In this document: one piece after another, positions 1 through 7,328 of the stretch
How positions within the stretch are numbered: the stretch's first letter is position 1
Layout: each line of letters opens with the position of its first letter
Origin: Streptomyces guryensis
GTDB taxonomy: Bacteria; Actinomycetota; Actinomycetes; Streptomycetales; Streptomycetaceae
Reading direction: 5' to 3'
Assembly (NCBI RefSeq): GCF_021261325.1
Contig: NZ_JAJSBI010000007.1
Span: forward strand, 248,001-312,000
DNA length: 64,000 nucleotides
The notes under the pieces: generated by a model
The model's database searches: none
Told to the model about the DNA's origin: nothing
The model's input: only the letters and a program-made list of their open reading frames with translations
Translations under genes and position numbers: made by a program

Positions 1-380
1 AGGGCGGTCGACCCGCGGCCGTTCGGGGCCTCGGAGCCGTCCAGGAGCGTCGAGAACACCGGGACCAGATACGCCAGGGACTTGCCGGACGCGGTGCCCG
101 TGGCGACGACCACCGAGTCGCCGTCCAGCGCGTGCTCGGCGGCCCGTGCCTGATGGGCCCAGGGATGTTCGATACCGCAGGCCTGCACCGCGGCGACGAC
201 TTCCGAGCGAATCCGGTCAGGCCAGACGGCATGACGGCCCTCGCGCGGGGGCAAGTGCTCCGTATGAGTGATGCGCGAAGCCCGGCTCGGCCCGGAGGCG
301 AGCCGGCCCAGGATCGTGCCCGGTGCGAGCCGGGACACGGGGTCCGCCGGGGATCGATCGGATCGGTGATTCTTGGCCAT
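1..380 (-). CDS. DEAD/DEAH-box helicase, N-terminal part (runs off the window)
   Basis: The minus-strand frame opens with ATG at 380 (MAKNHRSDRS) and stays open to the window edge, giving about 126 residues. It contains a Walker A stretch, VVATGTASGKSLAYL, at roughly residues 91-105. It is preceded by the Q-motif-like region PWAHQARAAEHAL, which is the normal arrangement for a superfamily 2 helicase. In Streptomyces a large helicase of this kind lies divergent to bldG, and the same arrangement is seen here. The remaining helicase motifs lie outside the window, so the subfamily cannot be settled. Confidence 0.85.
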   Translation of the reverse strand, partial: MAKNHRSDRSPADPVSRLAPGTILGRLASGPSRASRITHTEHLPPREGRHAVWPDRIRSEVVAAVQACGIEHPWAHQARAAEHALDGDSVVVATGTASGKSLAYLVPVFSTLLDGSEAPNGRGSTA

Positions 381-541
381 CGGCACCGAGTGTGTCACCG
401 GCGTGACGGACAATGGGACCAAGGCGTCGTGCACGCCTGCCGTAAGTGATTGAATGCCATCGCGGCTGGCGAACCGTTCCGGGGGCTCTGCCGAGGTGTC
501 CCGAGGGGCGACCGCTCGATTAGCAAGGTGCTGGAGGATCC

Positions 542-883
542 GTGGACCTGTCCCTGTCGACCCGTACCGTCGGCGATCGTACGGTCGTCGAGGTCGGTGG
601 AGAAATCGACGTATATACCGCGCCCAAGTTGCGCGAGCAGCTGGTCGAGCTGGTGAACGACGGGAGTTTCCACCTCGTCGTCGACATGGAGGGCGTGGAC
701 TTCCTCGACTCCACCGGGCTCGGCGTGCTGGTCGGCGGCCTGAAGCGGGTGCGTGCCCATGAGGGCTCGCTGCGCCTGGTCTGCAACCAGGAGCGCATTC
801 TGAAGATCTTCCGTATCACCGGCCTCACCAAGGTGTTCCCGATCCACACCTCGGTCGAGGAAGCGGTGGCGGCCACCGACTGA
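542..883 (+). CDS. bldG: Anti-sigma factor antagonist BldG
   Basis: This 113-residue STAS-domain protein has GTG as start codon, with GGAGG at 533-537 setting the start. The motif [11 protein letters not shown] places the phosphorylatable serine at residue 57, as in BldG. Known role: BldG binds and neutralises anti-sigma kinases when it is dephosphorylated, and it controls aerial growth and antibiotic production in Streptomyces. It is divergent from the helicase and 118 bp upstream of an RsbW-like gene. That is the conserved partner-switch arrangement, in which the two genes are known to be co-transcribed in S. coelicolor. The protein is cytoplasmic. Confidence 0.96.
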
Positions 884-1001
884 CCACCGCCGCACGGAGC
901 GGGAAAGGACCGCTCCCGAGGCGGAAGAAGTTCAATGAGGGGGTCCGGGCTTTCGGCAGCCCGGCCCCCCGACCGCACGCCCGTAGTTCCGAGGGGGATG
1001 C

Positions 1002-1433
1002 ATGGCCACCGTCGAACTCCGCTTCAGCGCGCTGCCCGAGCACGTCAGGACCGCCCGACTGGTGGCGGCAGCGGTGGCGCGCAGGGCCGGGGTGGACGAG
1101 GCCGTCCTCGACGAGGTCAGACTCGCCGTCGGCGAGGCCTGCAGCCGTGCCGTCGGACTGCACCAGAGCGCCGGGATCACCGCACCGGTGAAGGTGCAGC
1201 TGGTGGAGGAGGAGAAACAGTTCTCCATCGAGGTCGGCGACGAGGCACCGCGCTCCTCCCCGGGAGGAGGGGCATCGGGCTCGGCGGGTGAGGACGTGGA
1301 GACCGAGGAGGACGAGATGGGCCTCGCGGTCATCAGCGGCCTCGTCGACGATGTGGAGGTGACCGCCGGCGAGCACGGCGGGCAGATCCGCATGACCTGG
1401 CCGACCACACCGACCACCGCGGTCATCTCCTGA
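1002..1433 (+). CDS. RsbW-like anti-sigma factor (histidine-kinase-type ATPase)
   Basis: The 143-residue protein resembles the anti-sigma factor encoded next to bldG (SCO3548 type). The N-box-like segment VRLAVGEACSRAV (about residues 45-57) fits the ATP-binding HATPase_c fold of serine kinases that phosphorylate anti-anti-sigma proteins. The C-terminal part DEMGLAVISGLVDDVEV corresponds to the G1/G2 ATP-lid region. An acidic, serine/glycine-rich linker lies between. GAGGGGG just upstream supports the ATG at 1002. Inferred role: it sequesters a sigma factor and is antagonised by BldG. The gene ends at a strong terminator. Confidence 0.88.
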   Translation: MATVELRFSALPEHVRTARLVAAAVARRAGVDEAVLDEVRLAVGEACSRAVGLHQSAGITAPVKVQLVEEEKQFSIEVGDEAPRSSPGGGASGSAGEDVETEEDEMGLAVISGLVDDVEVTAGEHGGQIRMTWPTTPTTAVIS

Positions 1434-1452
1434 CCTCACCCCCGTACACCGT

Positions 1453-1488
1453 CCAAGGGCCCTGCTGAGCAGGGCCCTTGGTGTTTTT
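1453..1488 (+). terminator. Rho-independent terminator of the bldG operon
   Basis: A perfect 14-bp inverted repeat (1453-1466 with 1468-1481) is followed by TGTTTTT. It lies 20 bp after the stop codon of the anti-sigma gene. Confidence 0.9.
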
Positions 1489-1740
1489 CCGGCCTTCCCG
1501 GAATTAGTGAAGGAATTCACGATCAATCGCGTGACTGATCACGTGATAATTCGATCAAGCGTCAATGCAGGCGTCAATGCCTTTGAGGCATTACTTCTTT
1601 TGGGTTCTGTGGCACGGCGTCGATCATTTGCTGAAGAGCATGTGAAGGCTAATTCCGTTTACCGTGCTCTGTTTTGATCAGGTGCGGGTACCTAGAATCC
1701 GTCCACATCTTGAGCTCAGCCCAAGCGTCAAGGAGGACGA
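1489..1740 (+). promoter_or_regulatory. Upstream region of the pyrophosphatase gene
   Basis: There is no gene here. The stretch is markedly AT-richer than its surroundings. It contains GCGTCAATGC twice (near 1559-1580), a small hairpin AATGCC-TTTGA-GGCATT, and the imperfect palindrome TGATCACGTGATAATTCGATCA region near 1533-1556. A strong ribosome binding site, AAGGAGGA, precedes 1741. It is probably the promoter region of the downstream gene, but I could not assign -35 and -10 boxes with certainty. Confidence 0.5.
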
Positions 1741-4146
1741 ATGGCGGGGCTTTCTACCCCTCATCAGTTTGACCAACCCACAACCCTCGCAGCCGCGGTA
1801 CTGACGGACGACAACCGGATCATCGTGATGGTCATCGGGGTCGTCGCGCTGGCCGCGCTCGTGGTCGCAGGCATCCTGGTGCGCCAGGTGCTCGCGGCGG
1901 GCGAGGGCACAGACAGCATGAAGGAGATCGCGGGAGCGGTCCAGGAAGGTGCGAACGCCTATCTGGCCCGGCAGTTGCGCACGCTCGGCGTATTCGCCGT
2001 GGTCGTGTTCTTCCTGCTCATGCTGCTGCCCGCGGACGACTGGAATCAGCGCGCCGGACGATCGATCTTCTTTTTGATCGGCGCGGCGTTCTCGGCAGCC
2101 ACCGGCTATATCGGTATGTGGCTCGCCGTACGCAGCAATGTCCGTGTCGCCGCAGCGGCCCGGGAAGCGACCCCGGCGGAGGGTGAGCCGGAAAAGGATC
2201 TCACTACCGTCTCGCACAAAGCCATGAAGATCGCTTTCCGTACGGGCGGCGTCGTCGGCATGTTCACAGTGGGGCTCGGTCTGCTGGGCGCCTCCTGCGT
2301 GGTGCTGGTGTACGCGGCCGACGCGCCGAAAGTGCTCGAAGGCTTCGGCCTCGGGGCCGCCCTGATCGCCATGTTCATGCGTGTCGGCGGCGGCATCTTC
2401 ACCAAGGCCGCCGACGTCGGCGCCGACCTGGTCGGCAAGGTCGAGCAGGGCATTCCGGAGGACGACCCGCGCAATGCCGCGACCATCGCCGACAACGTGG
2501 GCGACAACGTCGGCGACTGCGCGGGCATGGCGGCCGACCTGTTCGAGTCGTACGCCGTCACCCTGGTCGCCGCGCTGATCCTCGGCAAGGTGGCTTTCGG
2601 CGACGCCGGACTGGCCTTCCCCCTGCTCGTGCCCGCCATCGGCGTGCTCACCGCGATGATCGGAATCTTCGCCGTGGCCCCGCGCCGTTCGGACCGCAGC
2701 GGCATGTCCGCGATCAACCGCGGTTTCTTCATCTCCGCGGTGATCTCGCTCGTGCTGGTCGCGGTGGCCGTCTTCATCTATCTCCCGGCCAAGTACTCGG
2801 ACCTCGACGGCGTCACCGATGCCGCCATCAGGGCCAAGGACGGCGACCCGCGGATCCTCGCGGTGGTCGCGGTGGGGATCGGCATTCTGCTGGCCGCAGT
2901 CATCCAGCAGCTGACCGGCTACTTCACCGAGACCAACCGCCGTCCTGTCATGGACATCGGCAAGACCTCGCTGACCGGCCCGGCCACCGTCGTCCTCGCC
3001 GGTATCTCGGTCGGTCTGGAGTCGGCCGTCTACACCGCTCTGCTGATCGGCCTCGGCGTGTACGGGGCGTTCCTGCTCGGCGGTACGTCGATCATGCTCG
3101 CGCTGTTCGCGGTGGCGCTGGCCGGTACCGGCCTGCTCACCACCGTCGGCGTGATCGTCGCGATGGACACCTTCGGGCCCGTCTCCGACAACGCTCAGGG
3201 CATCGCTGAGATGTCCGGCGACGTCACGGGCGCGGGCGCGCAGGTGCTCACCAACCTGGACGCGGTCGGCAACACCACCAAGGCCATCACCAAGGGCATC
3301 GCCATCGCCACCGCGGTCCTGGCGGCGTCGGCGCTCTTCGGGTCGTACCGTGACGCGATCACGACCGGCGCGCAGGACGTCGGCGAGAAGCTCTCCGGAG
3401 CGGGCGCCCCGATGAGCCTGATGATGGACATCTCGCAGCCCAACAACCTCGTCGGCCTGATCGCGGGCGCGGCGGTCGTCTTCCTCTTCTCGGGGCTGGC
3501 GATCAACGCGGTGTCGCGTTCGGCGGGCTCCGTGGTCTACGAGGTGCGGCGGCAGTTCCGTGAGCACCCCGGGATCATGGACTACACCGAAAAGCCCGAG
3601 TACGGGCGCGTCGTCGACATCTGCACCAAGGACGCCCTGCGGGAGCTGACGACGCCCGGTCTGCTGGCGGTCATGGCGCCCATCGCCATCGGGTTCACGC
3701 TCGGTGTCGGCGCGCTCGGCGCGTTCCTGGCCGGCGCGATCGGTTCGGGCACGCTGATGGCGGTGTTCCTCGCCAACTCCGGCGGGGCCTGGGACAACGC
3801 CAAGAAGCTCGTCGAGGACGGCCACCACGGCGGCAAGGGCAGCGAGGCCCACGCCGCCACGGTGATCGGCGACACGGTCGGCGACCCCTTCAAGGACACC
3901 GCGGGCCCCGCGATCAACCCGCTGCTGAAGGTGATGAACCTGGTGTCGCTGCTCATCGCACCCGCGGTGATCAAGTTCAGCTACGGCGACGACAAGAACC
4001 TGGGCGTACGGATCACGATCGCGATCCTCGCGCTGCTGGTCATCGTCGGGGCGGTCTACGTCTCCAAGCGGCGCGGGATCGCCGTGGGCGACGAGCCAGG
4101 CGCCGAGCGGGTGGCCAAGTCGGCCGATCCCGCGGTGGTTTCGTAG
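1741..4146 (+). CDS. hppA: Proton-translocating membrane pyrophosphatase, K+-independent type
   Basis: The 801-residue polytopic membrane protein belongs to the H+-PPase family. It couples hydrolysis of pyrophosphate to proton export across the cytoplasmic membrane. The catalytic signature DVGADLVGKVE lies at about residues 225-235, with further acidic motifs such as DNVGDNVGDCAGMAADLFESY and GDTVGDPFKDTAGPAIN split along the chain. The motif GNTTKA near residue 510 has lysine where K+-dependent enzymes have alanine, which is the known marker of the K+-independent subclass. ATG at 1741 follows AAGGAGGA. It is a single-gene unit flanked by terminators. Confidence 0.95.
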   Translation: MAGLSTPHQFDQPTTLAAAVLTDDNRIIVMVIGVVALAALVVAGILVRQVLAAGEGTDSMKEIAGAVQEGANAYLARQLRTLGVFAVVVFFLLMLLPADDWNQRAGRSIFFLIGAAFSAATGYIGMWLAVRSNVRVAAAAREATPAEGEPEKDLTTVSHKAMKIAFRTGGVVGMFTVGLGLLGASCVVLVYAADAPKVLEGFGLGAALIAMFMRVGGGIFTKAADVGADLVGKVEQGIPEDDPRNAATIADNVGDNVGDCAGMAADLFESYAVTLVAALILGKVAFGDAGLAFPLLVPAIGVLTAMIGIFAVAPRRSDRSGMSAINRGFFISAVISLVLVAVAVFIYLPAKYSDLDGVTDAAIRAKDGDPRILAVVAVGIGILLAAVIQQLTGYFTETNRRPVMDIGKTSLTGPATVVLAGISVGLESAVYTALLIGLGVYGAFLLGGTSIMLALFAVALAGTGLLTTVGVIVAMDTFGPVSDNAQGIAEMSGDVTGAGAQVLTNLDAVGNTTKAITKGIAIATAVLAASALFGSYRDAITTGAQDVGEKLSGAGAPMSLMMDISQPNNLVGLIAGAAVVFLFSGLAINAVSRSAGSVVYEVRRQFREHPGIMDYTEKPEYGRVVDICTKDALRELTTPGLLAVMAPIAIGFTLGVGALGAFLAGAIGSGTLMAVFLANSGGAWDNAKKLVEDGHHGGKGSEAHAATVIGDTVGDPFKDTAGPAINPLLKVMNLVSLLIAPAVIKFSYGDDKNLGVRITIAILALLVIVGAVYVSKRRGIAVGDEPGAERVAKSADPAVVS

Positions 4147-4172
4147 GCGGCCGCACGAGGCCCGGCTCAAAG

Positions 4173-4220
4173 GACGGGCGGGAGGCGCGTGTTGACGCGT
4201 CGCCCGCCCGTCTCGTGTTT
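4173..4220 (+). terminator. Terminator after hppA
   Basis: The inverted repeat GACGGGCGGG (4173-4182) with CCCGCCCGTC (4203-4212) has an inner partly paired arm and is followed by TCGTGTTTTC. Confidence 0.8.
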
Positions 4221-4356
4221 TCACACCCTCACCGTGAGCCTTCTCTCGCCTGGTGTCATTAGTCACAAAAGGGGTCATAATCGACGTTCGGCATGCGGCC
4301 GGAGCCCGCCCTGCGTGTATGTTCCGGGGCCGAGAGCCATGGAAGGGACCAATCCG

Positions 4357-4932
4357 GTGAACAAGAAGCTCGCGGCCGCACTGTCCGGCGGTGCGGTACT
4401 GGTACTGGCGCTGTCGGGATGCACCAGCAGCAGCAAAGGCAACGACAAGCTGGATGCCTGGGCCAAGCAGGTCTGCGACGCGGTGCAGCCGCAGGCCAAG
4501 AAGATCGGGGCCGCCAGCGCCGCGATCCAGAAGCAGACCTCGGACAACAGCACACCGGATGCGGTCCGCAAGACCGATGCGCAGGCCTTCCAGGACATGT
4601 CCGACGCCTACAAGGCGATCGGCGACGCGGTCCAGAAGGCCGGCGCGCCCGATGTCGACAACGGTGCGAAGAAGCAGACGGACGCCGTCAAGGAGCTCGA
4701 CGACATCGCCTCGTCGTACGCCGCTCTGAAGCAGAAGGTCGACACGCTCGACGTCAAGGACCAGGCCAAGTTCGCCGACGGCCTCAAGGGCATCGCGACC
4801 TCGCTGGACAAGCTGAGCACGAGCGGCAACGACGCCCTGAAGAACCTTGAGGCGGGCGACGTCGGCAAGGCCATGGCCAAGCAGGCCAGCTGCAAGAGCG
4901 CGTCCACGGCCCCTTCGCCGGCGACGAGCTGA
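4357..4932 (+). CDS. Small secreted lipoprotein
   Basis: The 191-residue protein starts with GTG at 4357. GGAAGGG at 4341-4347 lies 9 bp upstream and favours this start over the longer open frame. The N-terminus is a lipoprotein signal: NKKLA, then the hydrophobic AAALSGGAVLVLALS, then the lipobox LSGC. The mature part is rich in Ala, Lys and Asp and is predicted to be helical, with repeated heptad-like stretches (AIQKQTSDNSTPDAVRKTDA, GIATSLDKLSTSGNDALKNL). It is likely anchored to the outer face of the membrane. The family occurs at this locus in Streptomyces, but no biochemical function is known to me. Confidence 0.85.
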   Translation: MNKKLAAALSGGAVLVLALSGCTSSSKGNDKLDAWAKQVCDAVQPQAKKIGAASAAIQKQTSDNSTPDAVRKTDAQAFQDMSDAYKAIGDAVQKAGAPDVDNGAKKQTDAVKELDDIASSYAALKQKVDTLDVKDQAKFADGLKGIATSLDKLSTSGNDALKNLEAGDVGKAMAKQASCKSASTAPSPATS

Positions 4933-4975
4933 GCCGGAGCTGCAGCCGACCTCTCGGCCCCGCCACAATGGGGGC

Positions 4976-6502
4976 GTGAGTATCTCCGGTCTGCCCGCCC
5001 TGCCCGCTGCCCCTGCTTCCGGCCCCTCCGACGTCGCCGCCCGGCTGCGGGACGCCCTGCTGGGGGCGTCCTTCACCGCCGACGGGCTGCTCGAGCTGCT
5101 CGGTGCCCCCGCGTACGCGGCGCTGGCGCGCAGCGAGACCGTGCCCGCGCTCAGGGCGACCCGTGGGGACACGCCGCTGGAGGTGCTCGTACGGCTGTTC
5201 CTGCTGCAGCAACCAGTGCCGCACGCGCGCGTGGCCGGCGTTCTGCCGATCGAGGCCTGCCTGGAGAGCGGCTGGCTGGTTCGGGCCGGCGGGGACGAGG
5301 TGGCCGCGACCGTGGATGTACGGCCGTACGGCGGGCCCGGCGGCGAGGACTGGTACATCGTGTCGGACCTGGGGTGTGCGGTCGGCGGAGCGGGCGGGAT
5401 CGGCAGCCGTGACGAAGGCGTCGTCCTCGGCGTCGGCGGCGCGTCCACCACACTTGCCGGCATCAGCGTCCGTATGCCCGTCTCCGCCGCCCTCGACCTC
5501 GGCACCGGCTCCGGTATCCAGGCGCTGCACGCCGCGCAGCACGCCACGCGCGTGACGGCGACCGATCTCAACCCGCGCGCGCTGCACATCACCGCGCTCA
5601 CGCTGGCGCTGTCCGGCGCCCCGGCGGCCGATCTGCGCGAGGGCTCGCTGTTCGAGCCGGTGCGCGACGACGAGACGTACGACCTGATCGTGTCGAACCC
5701 TCCCTTCGTGATCTCGCCCGGCGCGCGGCTGACGTACCGGGACGGCGGGATGGGCGGGGACGATCTGTGCCGCACGCTCGTTCAGCAGGCGGGGGAGCGG
5801 CTGAACGAGGGCGGGTTCGCGCAGTTCCTCGCCAACTGGCAGCACGTCGAGGGGGAGGACTGGCAGGACAGGATCAGGTCGTGGGTGCCGCGCGGCTGCG
5901 ACGCGTGGATCGTGCAGCGCGAGGTGCAGGACGTCACACAGTACGCCGAGCTGTGGCTCAGGGACGCCGGTGACCACCGGGGCGACCCGGCCGAGTACCA
6001 GGCGCGCTACGACGCGTGGCTGGACGAATTCGAGGCGCGCAAGGTGAAGGCCGTAGGGTTCGGCTGGATCACCCTGCGCAGGACGGCGGCCGCCGTGCCC
6101 GCGATCACCGCGGAGGAGTGGCCGCACCCGGTCGAGCAGCCTCTTGGCGACACGGTACGGGCGCACTTCGACCGTCTCGACTATCTGCGCGCGCATGACG
6201 ACGCGGCGCTGCTGGAAGGGCACTTCAGGCTCGTCGCCGAGGTCGTCCAGGAGCAGGTCGGGCTGCCCGGCGCCGAGGACCCGGAGCACGTCGTGCTGCG
6301 CCAGAACCGCGGCATGCGCCGGGCCACCAAGGTGGACACGGTGGGCGCGGGTTTCGCGGGCGTCTGCGACGGTTCGCTGAGCGCGGGCCGCATCCTGGAC
6401 GCGATCGCCCAACTGGTCGGCGAGGACCCGGTGTTGCTGCGCGACCGCACGCCGGCGCAGATCAGGCTCTTGGTGGAGCAGGGATTCCTCGAACCGGCGT
6501 AG
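4976..6502 (+). CDS. Class I SAM-dependent methyltransferase with NPPF motif
   Basis: The 508-residue protein starts with GTG at 4976. The SAM-binding motif I, ALDLGTGSGIQALHAA, lies at about residues 176-191 and the catalytic NPPFVIS motif at about 241-247. NPPF/Y is typical of enzymes that methylate planar amino groups (N6-adenine, N2-guanine or glutamine side chains), as in the RlmG/PrmC families. The N-terminal 150 residues form a separate domain of the type found in actinobacterial homologues, and the C-terminal region is winged-helix-like. The substrate cannot be told from the sequence; rRNA is a reasonable guess. The gene is conserved between the lipoprotein gene and topA. Confidence 0.85.
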   Translation: MSISGLPALPAAPASGPSDVAARLRDALLGASFTADGLLELLGAPAYAALARSETVPALRATRGDTPLEVLVRLFLLQQPVPHARVAGVLPIEACLESGWLVRAGGDEVAATVDVRPYGGPGGEDWYIVSDLGCAVGGAGGIGSRDEGVVLGVGGASTTLAGISVRMPVSAALDLGTGSGIQALHAAQHATRVTATDLNPRALHITALTLALSGAPAADLREGSLFEPVRDDETYDLIVSNPPFVISPGARLTYRDGGMGGDDLCRTLVQQAGERLNEGGFAQFLANWQHVEGEDWQDRIRSWVPRGCDAWIVQREVQDVTQYAELWLRDAGDHRGDPAEYQARYDAWLDEFEARKVKAVGFGWITLRRTAAAVPAITAEEWPHPVEQPLGDTVRAHFDRLDYLRAHDDAALLEGHFRLVAEVVQEQVGLPGAEDPEHVVLRQNRGMRRATKVDTVGAGFAGVCDGSLSAGRILDAIAQLVGEDPVLLRDRTPAQIRLLVEQGFLEPA

Positions 6503-6882
6503 GTGCGGGTGCGGCGAAGTGGGCCGTTTTCGGGAAGCGGGCACGGATCTGCGGGCCGGTCACAGCGGCCGGTCGCAGGGGCCCTTCGCGCCCGGCGAAT
6601 TGAGCCACGAGAAGGTCATCTGCAAAGCGAACGAGCCGTGCGGGAACAAGCTGTGCAGCAACTAATTCGAGTCGACCTGGAAGCCGTGTTCCGAGCGCAT
6701 CGAGTGCGGCGGGACGGCGTACCGGGACGGCCGGGGGCTGCGGCCGAGGCCGGGCGAGGCCCGGATGAGTCCACAGGTCGGCCTGCTCGGCGTTCACCCC
6801 GGGTTCGCCCGTGCGCCGCCCACGCGTGTCAGTCTCCCCGGGCTGGGCACTCGCGAACGGGAGAAAAGGGGCACGCAAAGCC
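6503..6882. other. Intergenic region, no convincing gene
   Basis: The only item of note is a short frame with a GTG at 6519 ending at the TAA at 6663-6665. Its last part reads KVICKANEPCGNKLCSN, with three cysteines. It lacks a good ribosome binding site and I do not call it a gene. A GGGAGAAAAGGGG stretch just before 6883 serves the next gene. Confidence 0.4.
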
Positions 6883-7080
6883 ATGGAGAGCGGACCTGCG
6901 ATCCTCGCAGGAGGGGTGTTCGCCCTGTTCGGAGGGGCGCTGCTGACATGGACCGTGACCCGGGTCAGGCACGGCGAACCCGTCGCCCACGGTGTGAACC
7001 CCGTCGCATCGGCGGCCCTCGCGAGCCTTGCCTCGGTGATCATGCTGGCCCTCGGAACATGGTGCCTGACCCGGGTCTGA
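6883..7080 (+). CDS. Small membrane protein with two transmembrane helices
   Basis: The 65-residue ORF starts with ATG at 6883, after a purine-rich stretch near 6861-6871. Two hydrophobic helices are visible: AILAGGVFALFGGALLTWTV (about 6-25) and ASAALASLASVIMLALGTWC (about 42-61). They are joined by a short basic loop, TRVRHGEPVAHG, which suggests a hairpin in the membrane. It occupies the position of small hypothetical membrane proteins upstream of topA in Streptomyces. No function is known. Confidence 0.7.
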   Translation: MESGPAILAGGVFALFGGALLTWTVTRVRHGEPVAHGVNPVASAALASLASVIMLALGTWCLTRV

Positions 7081-7328
7081 AAGCCGCCCCGGAGCTGCGG
7101 CTCCGTAAATTGAGGGGTGACCCTCCGGACAGGCTCGAAAAGGCCGGTGGGTACTCCGGGCGGCAGGAATGGCGGTAGTCGGGTTACCGTTCGAGTGGCC
7201 GTTGCGGGCTTTTCCCGTTTGACACGGGGGCGGGATGTACCGTCACACTCCGCAGCGTCACCATGACCCGCCTCCGGGATCGAGAACCCCCGGGGAGGAC
7301 CCAGCGTCGACCGGAGAGAAGAGCGAAG

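Noticed and set aside
1678..5775. A 1,365-residue minus-strand open frame across hppA and neighbours
   Set aside because: Shadow frame of hppA; composition is repetitive Asp/His/Arg without domains.
7263..7328. Upstream ATG as the start of topA
   Set aside because: No ribosome binding site; TTG 7329 has GGAGAG at the right distance and gives the conserved N-terminus.
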